Source: an uncultured Planctomycetota bacterium
Lineage (GTDB): Bacteria; Planctomycetota; Planctomycetia; Gemmatales; HRBIN36
DNA length: 53,029 nucleotides
Direction of reading: 5' to 3'
NCBI GenBank assembly: GCA_937944855.1
Contig: CALFAY010000028.1
Span: 1 to 53,029 of the forward strand
The notes below the pieces were generated by a model. It searched no databases. It was not told the origin of the DNA and saw nothing but the letters and a program-made list of their open reading frames with translations. A program made the position numbers and the translations under genes. The stretch's first letter is position 1, and each line of letters opens with the position of its first letter. This document shows, one piece after another, positions 1-8,429 of this stretch.

Positions 1-1230
1 ATCAGCATGAACAACCTCGGCAATGCGTATCAGGATGCCGGCAAGCTGGACCTGGCCCTGCCGCTCTATGAGGAGACGCTCAAGCTCCGCAAGGCCAAGC
101 TGGGCCCCGACCATCCCGACACGCTCAAAAGCATGAACAACCTCGCCAATGCGTATCGGGCCGCCGGGAAGCTGGACCTGGCCCTGCCGCTCCACGAGGA
201 GACGCTGAAGCTCATGAAAGCCAAGCTGGGCCCCGACCATCCCGACACGCTCAAAAGCATGAACAACCTCGCCCTGGCGTATCAGGCTGCCGGGAAGCTG
301 GAGCTGGCTCTGCCGCTGTACCAGGAGACGCTGAAGCTCATGAAAGCCAAGCTTGGCCCCGACCATCCCGACACGCTCACCAGCATGAACAACCTCGCCG
401 AGATGTATCGGAATGCCGGGAAGCTGGACCTGGCCCTGCCGCTGTACCAGGAGACGCTGAAGCTCATGAAAGCCAAGCTCGGCCCCGACCATCCCGACAC
501 GCTCGCCAGCATGAACAACCTCGCCCTGGCGTATCAGGCTGCCGGGAAGCTGGACCTGGCCTTGCCGCTTTTTCAGGAGGCGGCTGCCGGCATCGAAAAA
601 CGACGCTTCCGGCACCAGTACGCTGGCCGCATCGTTGGCAACTTGATCGACTGCCATGAGCGGCTGGGGCAAACTGACCAAGCCGAGGTCTGGCGGCGCA
701 AGTGGCTGGCCGTTGTCAAGGAGCGGGCCGGCGCCGTTTCGTTGGCCTATGCGGCAGAACTAGCCGCCCTCGGCCTCAACCTGCTTCAGCAAAAGAAGTG
801 GACCGACGCCGAACCGCTGCTCCGCGAGTGCCTGGCCATCCGCCAGAAGACACAGCCGGAGGCGTGGACGACGTTCAACGCGATGTCGCTGCTTGGCGGG
901 GCGCTGTTGGGCCGAGCCACGAGCACAAGCGACCCGAGCGAGCGAGCCCAACTTCTGGCCGAGGCCGAGCCGCTCTTGCTCAAAGGCTACGAGGGGATGC
1001 AGCAGGCTTTCTCCGCGGCTTCGAGCGGAGACCTGGGGAGCGGTGGTGCTTCCTCCGTTGCCGTTTCGGTGCGGGTTGCTGAAGCACTGGAACGTCTTAT
1101 CCAGCTTTATGACATCACTAGCCAGGCTGAGGAAGCAGCGAAGTATCGCAACGCGATGGCAGAGTGGTGGCGAGGGCGGATCGCAAGCCAGTCGTTAAGT
1201 CAGTTACTCTGGGGCTGGCCGCGTTGGTAA
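1..1230 (+). CDS. Kinesin-light-chain-type TPR repeat protein, 5' end outside the window
   Basis: The frame is open from base 1 (two codons, Ile-Ser, precede the first Met at 7), so the gene starts to the left and only its C-terminal part is seen. From base 7 there are five tandem 42-residue repeats, each starting MNNL and ending near GPDHPDTL, which is the kinesin-light-chain TPR pattern. They are followed by about 200 residues of more divergent helical sequence with further TPR-like pieces (for example GQTDQAEVWRRKW). TPR arrays bind proteins. In Gemmata-type planctomycetes such arrays are often the C-terminal half of a Ser/Thr kinase, so the missing N-terminus could be a kinase domain; that is inference. 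The repeat units are nearly identical in DNA as well as protein, suggesting recent expansion. The stop is TAA at 1228-1230. Confidence 0.85.
   Translation: MSMNNLGNAYQDAGKLDLALPLYEETLKLRKAKLGPDHPDTLKSMNNLANAYRAAGKLDLALPLHEETLKLMKAKLGPDHPDTLKSMNNLALAYQAAGKLELALPLYQETLKLMKAKLGPDHPDTLTSMNNLAEMYRNAGKLDLALPLYQETLKLMKAKLGPDHPDTLASMNNLALAYQAAGKLDLALPLFQEAAAGIEKRRFRHQYAGRIVGNLIDCHERLGQTDQAEVWRRKWLAVVKERAGAVSLAYAAELAALGLNLLQQKKWTDAEPLLRECLAIRQKTQPEAWTTFNAMSLLGGALLGRATSTSDPSERAQLLAEAEPLLLKGYEGMQQAFSAASSGDLGSGGASSVAVSVRVAEALERLIQLYDITSQAEEAAKYRNAMAEWWRGRIASQSLSQLLWGWPRW
7..636 (+). repeat. Five tandem 126-bp coding repeats (42-aa TPR units)
   Basis: Units begin at 7, 133, 259, 385 and 511, each with ATGAACAACCTCG. 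Period is exactly 126 bp. Units 2-5 differ by only a handful of bases, including at synonymous positions; the last unit diverges after about 570. Confidence 0.9.
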
Positions 1231-1246
1231 CGGAGTTGCAGCCGGC

Positions 1247-1274
1247 GACTGGCAGCCTGTTCGTCCCGCCAGTC
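1247..1274 (+). terminator. Possible weak terminator hairpin after the TPR gene
   Basis: A perfect 7-bp stem (GACTGGC / GCCAGTC) with a 14-nt loop lies 17 bp after the stop codon. A short T run (TCTTTT) begins at 1282. The gap between stem and T run makes it a poor intrinsic terminator. Confidence 0.25.
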
Positions 1275-1443
1275 CGATCGGTCTTTTAGTGACGGACATC
1301 CTTTTCGCTGCACCGCCTCAAGCAGGGTGCTTCCTGAAGCGAGTTGAGGCGACGAAAACAAGAACGGACATTCCAACAGTTGCAAGGAACTCGTTTTCTT
1401 TCCTACAAGCACGTTCCTTACCGTAGCTCATACAAGGATACAC

Positions 1444-1517
1444 TATCCCCGACAGGACTCGAACCTGTAACCTTCGGCTCCGGAGGCCGACGCTCTATCC
1501 AATTGAGCTACGGGGAC
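1444..1517 (-). tRNA. tRNA-Arg (anticodon CCG)
   Basis: The reverse strand folds into a full 74-nt cloverleaf. The acceptor is GTCCCCG with CGGGGAT (one G-U pair), the D stem is GCTC/GAGC, the anticodon stem is TCGGC/GCCGA, and the T stem is ACAGG/CCTGT with a TTCGAGT loop. The anticodon loop is CTCCGGA, giving CCG, which reads the Arg codon CGG. The discriminator is A; CCA is not encoded. It lies downstream of priA on the same strand. Confidence 0.95.
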
Positions 1518-1529
1518 ATTTCCATCCAG

Positions 1530-1535
1530 ATTGTA
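1530..1535 (-). promoter_or_regulatory. Probable -10 box of tRNA-Arg
   Basis: TACAAT on the minus strand lies 12 nt before the tRNA 5' end, the same geometry as the tRNA-Glu promoter at the other end of the window. No good -35 box is seen. Confidence 0.4.
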
Positions 1536-1631
1536 CACCAAGGAGTCTGCTTCGGGCAGGGGGAAGATTCCGCACTCTTCGGAAGCGGCCTGTGTTGCTT
1601 GCCCCACCGCCCGACGCGGCAGTTTCCGGAC

Positions 1632-3914
1632 TCACAAGAGATTGTAGGGATCCACGTCCACGCTCACATCCACCCCGCGAACAACTTTGTATTCGCTCCA
1701 GACCCGTCGGAGCAGTTCGTGGACGGCCGTAACGTTCGGTGACTGCATTTGGAAGTGGTAGCGGTAATAACCCATCAAACGGGCCACCGGAGTTTCCGCT
1801 GGGCCGAGAATGCGAACCATAGCCTTGCGATTTGCCAGGCGGGGAAGCTGTTGACGAAACGCCTCGGCCAGCCGATCCGCCTCCTGCCGCACGACATCAG
1901 CTTCCTTTCCCCGCAAGAGGATACGGACCAGGCGCGTGAAGGGCGGATAGCTGAGCTCCTGGCGATGCCGCAACTCGGTTTCAGCGAAAGCGGGGAAGTC
2001 GTGCCGGGCGGCCAACTGGATGCAGGGCTGCTCCGGATTGAAGGTCTGGACCAGCACCCTGCCGCCAGCCGGTCCGCGGCCCGTTCGTCCCGCTACCTGG
2101 GCGAGCAGCTGGAAGGTGCGCTCCGCCGAGCGGAAGTCGGGAATGTGCAAGGCGAAATCGGCCTGGATGACTCCGACCAAGGTGACATTGGGGAAATCAA
2201 GTCCCTTGGCGATCATTTGCGTGCCCAAGAGGATGCGAACGTCGCCCCGGCGAAACGCCTCGAAGGCGCGGGCGTGAGCTCCGCTTTGACGCATCGAGTC
2301 GCTGTCCATCCGCAGCGAAGGAACGCCGGGGAATTTCTGGGCCAGCTCCGCTTCCAGTTTCTCCGTGCCCACGCCGAGAAACCGCATCTGCCGCAAACCA
2401 CAGTGAGGGCAGCATTCCGGTGGCGGCTGCTCGTAGCCGCAATAGTGGCACAGGAGCACGTCCCGATCGCGGTGATGGGTCAGGGCCACGTCGCAGAAGC
2501 GGCACTTCATCGCTTCGCCGCAGGCCGGGCACAGCAGAAAGGTGGAAAAACCCCGACGGTTCAAAAGCAGTATGATCTGTCCGCCGCGATTCAGCGTCTC
2601 CCGCATGGCCCGCTCCAAAGTCGGGCTGATGGCTCGATACGGACCCCGGGCGGACGGTTCGTGCCGCAGGTCGATCAACTGCACGCTCGGCATCGGCAGG
2701 TCGAGCACACGGCGGGGCAGACTGAGCAGGCGATACCGGCCGCGACGGGCATTGTGCCAGCTTTCCAGGGACGGCGTGGCGGAGCCGAGTACGATCGGAA
2801 TGCCTTCGAGTCTGGCACGCATCACGGCTACATCGCGGGCATGGTAGCGCGGCGTGGTCTCCTGCTTGAAACTGCTCTCGTGCTCCTCATCGACCACGAT
2901 CAGACCGAGCTGCCGCGTCGGGGCGAAGACGGCGCTGCGTGCCCCGACAATGACCTGCACCTCCCCGGCGGCGATCTGCCTCCAGTATCGGCCGCGGTCG
3001 CTGTCGCTGAGATGGCTGTGCAGGACGGCCACTCGAGGGAAGCGTCCGCGGAAGCGTTCGATGGTCTGCGGCGTCAGGCTGATCTCGGGAACCAGGACCA
3101 GTGCTTCCCGCCCCTGGTCCACGCACTGCTCGATGGCACGCAGGTAGATTTCGGTCTTACCGCTGCCGGTCACGCCGTGCAGAAGGAAGGGCTGGAATCC
3201 GCCGCGGGCGACGGCCTCGGACAGGGCGGTATGTACCTGTTGCTGGTCGGCACTGAGAACCGGCGGCGGCTCTGCGGCTCCATGCGTCTCAGGACCAGGG
3301 CGGGCGGCTTCTACCTGCTGCTTGAATCCGCGGGCAAGCCCCTTCCGTATCAACTGTTGGATTACCGACGGGCCGCACCCCAGCCGCTCCGCCAGCACTC
3401 CGATCTCAATGGCCGACGATTCGTTGCGAAGAGCTTCCAGGGCCGTCCGCTGTCGGGACGTCAGCCGCGGCGGAGGAATCGGCAAGCGGTCTTCGGGGAC
3501 CGGCTCGACGAACAGTTTTTGTCGCAGTCCGACGCCCTCCTTGGCTCCCGCCGGCACGATGGCATCGAGCACCTGTCCCCACGGGCAAAAGTAGTAGTCG
3601 GACATCCAGCGGGTCAGCTCCAGCAGCGGCGGCGTGAGCAAGGGTTTGTCGTCGAGGACGGCGAGGATCGGCTTGACGGCGTAAGAGGGCGACTTCCCGG
3701 AGACGGCGACGCAGTAGCCGATGGCGGGACGGTCGCCGCGGCCCAGCGGGACTTTTACTCGCACTCCGGGCTGAACTCGTGCTTCCAGTTGCCGGGGAAT
3801 CCCGTAGGTGAAACTCTGTTCCAACGGCCGATTGAATACGACCTCGGCAAACAGGGACGTAGGCTCCGCGGCGGATTCGGAGTCCTGTGCGAAAAGATTC
3901 TGTTGGGCTTTCAC
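1632..3914 (-). CDS. priA: Primosomal protein N' (replication restart helicase PriA)
   Basis: PriA is a 3'-to-5' superfamily 2 DNA helicase that recognises stalled forks and reloads the replisome. An N-terminal fork-binding region comes first, then Walker [10 protein letters not shown] (about residue 246), the DEEH Walker B box, LLNRRGFS, the Cys-rich zinc insert (CPACG, CRFC, CHYCG, CPHCG pairs), [12 protein letters not shown] and QVAGRTGRG. Length (760 aa) is normal. I prefer the GTG start at 3914 because it forms a 4-nt GTGA overlap with the stop codon of the upstream dgkA gene and has GGAG about 9 nt ahead, implying translational coupling. An upstream in-frame GTG at 3935 would add seven residues. 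It is the last protein gene of the minus-strand block that begins with the histidine kinase. Confidence 0.95.
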   Translation of the reverse strand: MKAQQNLFAQDSESAAEPTSLFAEVVFNRPLEQSFTYGIPRQLEARVQPGVRVKVPLGRGDRPAIGYCVAVSGKSPSYAVKPILAVLDDKPLLTPPLLELTRWMSDYYFCPWGQVLDAIVPAGAKEGVGLRQKLFVEPVPEDRLPIPPPRLTSRQRTALEALRNESSAIEIGVLAERLGCGPSVIQQLIRKGLARGFKQQVEAARPGPETHGAAEPPPVLSADQQQVHTALSEAVARGGFQPFLLHGVTGSGKTEIYLRAIEQCVDQGREALVLVPEISLTPQTIERFRGRFPRVAVLHSHLSDSDRGRYWRQIAAGEVQVIVGARSAVFAPTRQLGLIVVDEEHESSFKQETTPRYHARDVAVMRARLEGIPIVLGSATPSLESWHNARRGRYRLLSLPRRVLDLPMPSVQLIDLRHEPSARGPYRAISPTLERAMRETLNRGGQIILLLNRRGFSTFLLCPACGEAMKCRFCDVALTHHRDRDVLLCHYCGYEQPPPECCPHCGLRQMRFLGVGTEKLEAELAQKFPGVPSLRMDSDSMRQSGAHARAFEAFRRGDVRILLGTQMIAKGLDFPNVTLVGVIQADFALHIPDFRSAERTFQLLAQVAGRTGRGPAGGRVLVQTFNPEQPCIQLAARHDFPAFAETELRHRQELSYPPFTRLVRILLRGKEADVVRQEADRLAEAFRQQLPRLANRKAMVRILGPAETPVARLMGYYRYHFQMQSPNVTAVHELLRRVWSEYKVVRGVDVSVDVDPYNLL

Positions 3915-4417
3915 CCCGTCCAGCTCCAGTTCCACCCCAGCAGTTGTCCCAGACGGTGGATGAAGACGATGCAGCCGATGAGCGCGGCGAAGAGACTGGC
4001 CAGCAGGACGGCCCCGGCGGAAATGTCCAGGGCGGCGTGACAGCGGGCCTTGGTCTTGTCATCCAGTCCGCGGAAGAGCGTCTCGATGGCGCTGTTGAAC
4101 ATTTCAGCCGTCAGCACGAAGCCGATGCACAGCAGCAGAATGGACCAGTGCGTCCAGCCGCAACGCAAGACCGTGGCAGTGATGACGACCAGAGCGGCGA
4201 AAAAAAAGTGGACGAAGAAGCTGGAATGGCCGCGAACGCCGACCTTCATTCCGCGAAAGGCGTCGGCAAACTTTGCCCGCCAGGTTCGGGGCGATCGCAG
4301 GGGCGGTTGGGGCACGTCGGCAGGATCGGGTTCCCGGAGACTCACGATCGCCTCGGAGGATTGCGGGAAGCCGATTCTGTTCCGTACCGGACTGGGCATC
4401 TTGGGACAATCCCGCAT
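3911..4417 (-). CDS. dgkA: Diacylglycerol/undecaprenol kinase family membrane protein (DgkA type)
   Basis: Small integral-membrane lipid kinase, 168 aa. A polar N-terminus of about 45 residues precedes the core that starts near FADAFRGMKVG. The family hallmark, Glu followed by FNSAIE, then the downstream Asp-rich stretch (LDDKTKARCHAALDISAGAV), is present, as are three hydrophobic segments. Family members phosphorylate diacylglycerol or undecaprenol with ATP; the sequence does not settle which lipid this one uses. AAGG lies 6 nt before the ATG at 4417. It sits 21 bp after the sigma-54 regulator gene and its stop overlaps the likely GTG start of priA. Confidence 0.9.
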   Translation of the reverse strand: MRDCPKMPSPVRNRIGFPQSSEAIVSLREPDPADVPQPPLRSPRTWRAKFADAFRGMKVGVRGHSSFFVHFFFAALVVITATVLRCGWTHWSILLLCIGFVLTAEMFNSAIETLFRGLDDKTKARCHAALDISAGAVLLASLFAALIGCIVFIHRLGQLLGWNWSWTG

Positions 4418-4438
4418 TCAGAACCTTGACTGAAAGGC

Positions 4439-5848
4439 TTATCCCGCTTGTTTGCGGTCTTCCTGAAGTTGATTGAGTTTATTGTACAGCGTCTTGAGAC
4501 TGATGCCGAGTTCCGCCGCAGCTGCCGGTTTGTTGCCCCCGTGTTTTTCCAACACGCGGAGCAGATGCTCCATCTCGATCTCGCGGAGCGTGCGCGCCGG
4601 CGGGGGAGAACAGCCTCCACTCGCCGCCGCGGCGACGGGGACGCTGATGCGGCGCGGCTGGCGGACGCTCTGAGGCAGATGTTCCGGCAGAATGGCCCCG
4701 CCTCCGCTGAGGATGAAGGCGTGCTCCATCACGTTGGCCAGTTCGCGGACATTGCCCGGCCAGTCATGTTCCAGAAGCGCGTCGATGGCTTCGGGCGTGA
4801 GCAGTTCGGCGACCTGGTCCAAGGGCCGACGCGCCGCCCGGCTCAGGAGATGACGGGCCAGTTCGGGAATATCCTCTCGTCGTTCCCGCAACGCAGGCAG
4901 GCGGATTTCGAACGTGTTGATGCGGAAGTAGAGGTCCTCCCGGAACTCGTCCTGTTCGATCATCGCCCGCAGGTCTCGGTTGGTGGCGCACAGCACCCGG
5001 ACGTCGGTCTTGAACGGCTCGCTCTCGCCGACGCGGCGGATCTCTCCGGATTCCAGAAAGCGAAGCAGCTTGACTTGGATGTTCTTGTTCAATTCGCCAA
5101 GCTCGTCGAGGAACACGGTGCCGCCGTTGGCCACCTCGAACAGGCCGCGATGGTCGCGGTCGGCTCCGGTGAACGCCCCTTTGCGGTGGCCGAATAATTC
5201 GCTTTCCACGAGGTTTTCCGACAAGGCCCCGCAGTTGACCGGAACGAACGGCATGTCGCAACGGCGGCTTTGTTGAAAGATCGTGCGTGCAGCCAGTTCC
5301 TTGCCAGTGCCGGTTTCGCCGAGAATGAGCACGGTCGAGTCGGTCGGGGCGATGCGGCTGATGAGCCGATGCACCGCCTGCATGGCCGGCGACGAGCCGA
5401 CCAGGACCGACGGTCCCTCCGCGGCCTTGAGCCGTCGCTGCAAGGCCAGGTTCTTGTTGGTCAGTTCCCGTTTCTCGGCCACCCGCTGGAGCATGACCTC
5501 GATCTCGGCCAGCTTGCAGGGTTTGGTCAGATAATCGAACGCGCCGAAGCGGAGGGCTTCCACCGCCGTATCCAGCCCCGGATGGCCCGTCAGCAGGATA
5601 GCCTCGGTGTGCGGCGACAACTGCTTGAGTTGTTCCAGGACCTGGATGCCAGTCAGACCCGGCATGCGGATGTCGAGGATAGCCACGTCGTAGTTGCCGC
5701 GTTCCAACGCTTTCAAGGCGCTGCGGCCGTCCGGGCAGACGGTCACTTCGTGGCCCAGCCGGGGCAATTCGGTGCGCATGAACTCCTGGAGCGACTTTTC
5801 GTCATCCGCAAAGAGCACTCGCAGGCTTTTGTGAACCGGCGTCTCCAA
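4439..5848 (-). CDS. Sigma-54-dependent response regulator, NtrC family
   Basis: Three-domain transcription activator, 469 aa. An N-terminal receiver (FADDEKS acidic pair, phospho-acceptor Asp in ILDIRMPG, Lys in TKPCK) is followed by an AAA+ domain with Walker A GETGTGKE, the GAFTGA loop that contacts sigma-54, and FLDELGEL as Walker B. A Fis-type helix-turn-helix ends the protein (AAAAELGISLKTLYNKL). The start chosen is TTG at 5848, because GGAGG lies 9 nt upstream and the receiver begins within a dozen residues. The frame stays open to an ATG at 6040, but that would overlap the kinase gene and add low-complexity Arg-rich sequence. The gene follows the histidine kinase by 64 bp, so the two form a two-component pair. 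Targets should be promoters with GG-N10-GC elements; none was identified. Confidence 0.93.
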   Translation of the reverse strand: METPVHKSLRVLFADDEKSLQEFMRTELPRLGHEVTVCPDGRSALKALERGNYDVAILDIRMPGLTGIQVLEQLKQLSPHTEAILLTGHPGLDTAVEALRFGAFDYLTKPCKLAEIEVMLQRVAEKRELTNKNLALQRRLKAAEGPSVLVGSSPAMQAVHRLISRIAPTDSTVLILGETGTGKELAARTIFQQSRRCDMPFVPVNCGALSENLVESELFGHRKGAFTGADRDHRGLFEVANGGTVFLDELGELNKNIQVKLLRFLESGEIRRVGESEPFKTDVRVLCATNRDLRAMIEQDEFREDLYFRINTFEIRLPALRERREDIPELARHLLSRAARRPLDQVAELLTPEAIDALLEHDWPGNVRELANVMEHAFILSGGGAILPEHLPQSVRQPRRISVPVAAAASGGCSPPPARTLREIEMEHLLRVLEKHGGNKPAAAAELGISLKTLYNKLNQLQEDRKQAG

Positions 5849-5912
5849 GCGTTGCTTCCTCCGTGCCGCCTTCCTGCCAGGGCGAACCTGGGCGGGGCGA
5901 AGCACTTTCGAT

Positions 5913-7508
5913 TCAAGCGGCCCGACGCAGTCCGCCTTCCTGCGACTGGACCGGGTTGAGCGGCAGCCGGACCTCAAAGGTGCTTCCCTGTCCCGGCCCG
6001 GGGCTGTTCGCCTCGATTTCGCCGCCGTGCTGTGTAACAATGCGGTGGCTGATCGACAAGCCCAGCCCGATCCCCCGACCCGAGCGGCTGCGCGTAAAGA
6101 ACGGCTCGAAGAGGTTTTCCAGCACTTCCGGCGTCATGCCACAACCGTTGTCGATGAACCGCAACACCGCCATGCCGTCCCGCGCATCCAACTCGATGCG
6201 CAGCTTTCCCCCGGCATCCATGCTTTCCAGACCGTTGACGGCCAGGTTGAGCACGACCGACTTGATCTCCTCGGCGTTGACCAGGACCCGCAACGGTTTG
6301 CGGACCTCGAACTCGATCTGCTTATCCTTGTAGCTCTGGTGATGGGCCAGCATGTCCAGCACGCTGCGGACGATCTCGGCCAGCTCCGTCCATTGGCGCT
6401 GCTTTTCTCCGACCCGGCTGAATTCCAACAGCTTTTGCGTGATGCCTTTGCACCGAAACGCTTCTTCCTGGATCATCCTGAGGTAGTTGACCACGGTGCC
6501 GTAGTCCGGGTGGTCCTGACGATCGCGGAGCAACTCCTGAAGCCGACGCTCCAGAGCTTCGCTGCAAAAAGCGATGCTGGCCAGCGGGTTGTTGATCTCG
6601 TGGGCGACTCCAGCGGCCAGGAAGCCGACCCCTGCCAGACGCTCCGAGCGGACCAGTTGTCGGCTCCGTTCGTTGACCTGCCGGGCCAGATCGGCGTACA
6701 TGTGCTGGAGCCGTTTCGTCATGTCATTAAAGGCTGCCGCCAGGTCCTGCATCTCGTCGCCGCTGTGTACCTCGATGCGGGAATCGAAGTTGCCCTCGGC
6801 CACGCGGGCCACCTTGGCGTGCAGGTCGCGGATCGGATCGACGATCCAGCGGTAGGCCAGGCGAGCCAGGCCGAGCGTCAACAGCGCTCCCAGGGCCGTG
6901 ATGCCGCACACAAGGTAGAGACTGGTCCGGTAGTCCTCCTTGGCGATGTCGATGCGCCTGCGCAGATCAGTGTCGATGTGGTCGCGGAGAGTGTCCACGG
7001 TCAGCTGCAAACGGCGAAGACGTTCCACGAGGTCCTCTCGCCCGGCATGGGGCGGAGGAACGAAGGTGCTGCCCGTGGCCGGTTGCTCCTGACGGACCAG
7101 GCGGGATAGCTGTTCCAGCTGCTCGGTCAGTTCACTGACCAGAGGAATCTCGTCGTGGCCGCGGTCCAAATCGCGCTTCCGCAGGAGCGTCGCTCCCAGG
7201 AATTCCCGGTACACCTCCAACTTTTCCCGGGCCAGGGCGAGGCGAGCTTCCAGATCGCGGGCATTGGGGGCGTCGGCGGCGAGGGCGACGGCGGCGACCG
7301 CTTCGCGGAGATCCTGGACGGCCTTGAGTTCGTTGAGCTTGCTGTCGATGCTCTTCATGGTCCAGCGGTAGGAACGCAGACCCAGCAGCGTGCCCACCAG
7401 CAGCAGGGCCATGATTCCCACCACCAGGACCAGACCCAGGCTGAGCTTGTGGCGAAACCGCCAGCGCCGCGGCACGACCGACCTCCCTGTCGTCGCTGTC
7501 CCGGTCAT
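5913..7508 (-). CDS. Sensor histidine kinase with HAMP domain
   Basis: Membrane sensor kinase of about 531 aa. There is a hydrophobic segment near the N-terminus (LSLGLVLVVGIMALLLVGTL), a roughly 150-residue helical extracytoplasmic region and a second membrane segment (LVCGITALGALLTLGLARLA). A HAMP linker, a HisKA domain with phospho-His in GVAHEINNPLAS and a HATPase_c domain (NLAVNGLESM, DNGCGM, GIGLGLSIS) follow. It should autophosphorylate and pass phosphate to the regulator encoded just downstream. I chose the ATG at 7508, which has GGGAG 5 nt upstream. Upstream in-frame ATGs at 7523 and 7577 lack a comparable site. The ligand cannot be read from the sequence. Confidence 0.92.
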   Translation of the reverse strand: MTGTATTGRSVVPRRWRFRHKLSLGLVLVVGIMALLLVGTLLGLRSYRWTMKSIDSKLNELKAVQDLREAVAAVALAADAPNARDLEARLALAREKLEVYREFLGATLLRKRDLDRGHDEIPLVSELTEQLEQLSRLVRQEQPATGSTFVPPPHAGREDLVERLRRLQLTVDTLRDHIDTDLRRRIDIAKEDYRTSLYLVCGITALGALLTLGLARLAYRWIVDPIRDLHAKVARVAEGNFDSRIEVHSGDEMQDLAAAFNDMTKRLQHMYADLARQVNERSRQLVRSERLAGVGFLAAGVAHEINNPLASIAFCSEALERRLQELLRDRQDHPDYGTVVNYLRMIQEEAFRCKGITQKLLEFSRVGEKQRQWTELAEIVRSVLDMLAHHQSYKDKQIEFEVRKPLRVLVNAEEIKSVVLNLAVNGLESMDAGGKLRIELDARDGMAVLRFIDNGCGMTPEVLENLFEPFFTRSRSGRGIGLGLSISHRIVTQHGGEIEANSPGPGQGSTFEVRLPLNPVQSQEGGLRRAA

Positions 7509-7702
7509 TCTGACTCCCAGCATCCGTGTTGCGGCCTTGTACCACAGCCAAGCCGACACGGGGAGAGCAATCGGCATCCGTGATTCCCGCCGACGTGTGA
7601 GCGTTTGATCTTGGCCCTTTGGGGCAGGCTGGGTAAATAGATCGCCTCAAGACCGTCCTGGGCTTTGGCCGATGCAAGATGCGGGGAACTAGAGGACCTG
7701 TG

Positions 7703-8389
7703 ATGTTGGATAAATCGAACAAGCCAGCGAGCCTGGAGCGTGGGCCGTTTCTGAATCGCATCGTCGCGGTTGGCGTCTTCACCGTTTTCGTTGCAACGCT
7801 GATCGCGGTTCCGTTCGCTTACTACCGCGACCGTTACACCCAGTTTAAGCGTTTCCGGGTCGTCGCCGACGGCATCCTCTACCGCAGCGGCCAGTTGACG
7901 GCCGAGGGACTCGACGAGGCGATCTCCCGCTACGGCATCCGCACGATCATCAATTTGCAGAATGAGGAGCCGGATCCGCTGCTGGAAAATGGCCAGACGG
8001 AAAGCCAGTTCTGCCGGGAACGGGGATTGCGCTATGTGTTCATCGCCCCGGACCTGATCCCCCGGCAATGCGTGCCTGACCACCGGCCCACGGCCATCGA
8101 TGAGTTTCTGAGCGTCATGGACGATCCCCGGAACCATCCGGTTCTGCTGCATTGTCGGGCCGGACTTCACCGCACGGGCGTGCTGGCGGCGGTTTACCGG
8201 ATGGAATATGACGGTTGGACGGCGCGGCAGGCGTTGGACGAGCTGAAGGCCAACGGTTTCGGCGACAGCAAGGCCATCGCCAGCAACGATTACATCATGC
8301 AGTACATCTTGACGTACATCCCCAGTTCCGCCCGGGACCGGCCGTCGCCCCTCATTCCGCCCCTCTCGCTGACAGAGAGGGGCCCGTAA
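7703..8389 (+). CDS. Membrane-anchored dual-specificity/tyrosine phosphatase-like protein
   Basis: A protein of 228 aa with one N-terminal membrane segment (about residues 18-40) and a phosphatase domain. The active-site P-loop is HCRAGLHRTG, with Cys151 as nucleophile and Arg157 for phosphate binding; the upstream region APDLIP may hold the general acid Asp. Family members hydrolyse phosphotyrosine, phosphoserine or small phosphate esters such as phosphoinositides; the substrate here is unknown. AGAGGA lies 6 nt before the ATG at 7703, favouring it over the ATG at 7679. The gene lies 40 bp before an LptF/LptG-like permease, suggesting an envelope role. The last 14 or so residues (PSPLIPPLSLTERGP) are encoded by a hairpin-forming repeat-like sequence, so the tail is probably an insertion-derived extension. 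Confidence 0.85.
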   Translation: MLDKSNKPASLERGPFLNRIVAVGVFTVFVATLIAVPFAYYRDRYTQFKRFRVVADGILYRSGQLTAEGLDEAISRYGIRTIINLQNEEPDPLLENGQTESQFCRERGLRYVFIAPDLIPRQCVPDHRPTAIDEFLSVMDDPRNHPVLLHCRAGLHRTGVLAAVYRMEYDGWTARQALDELKANGFGDSKAIASNDYIMQYILTYIPSSARDRPSPLIPPLSLTERGP

Positions 8390-8400
8390 GGCTCGGGCCC
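8360..8400 (+). repeat. Pair of overlapping inverted repeats at the 3' end of the phosphatase gene
   Basis: CCCCTCTC (8360-8367) pairs with GAGAGGGG (8375-8382), and GGGCCCG (8380-8386) pairs with CGGGCCC (8394-8400). The stop codon lies in the second loop. The two stems share bases and so are mutually exclusive. The CCCCTCT/AGAGGGG core recurs at 11230-11262. Confidence 0.6.
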
Positions 8401-8429
8401 GGTCGGGACGCTTCGTCGCCGACCGTGGC

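Noticed and set aside
7..636. CRISPR-like tandem repeats
   Set aside because: Period of 126 bp with no spacers, and every unit translates to a TPR motif.
1749..4040. 763-codon plus-strand open frame across priA
   Set aside because: Antisense shadow of a high-GC gene; the PriA motifs on the minus strand are unambiguous and this frame has no family features.
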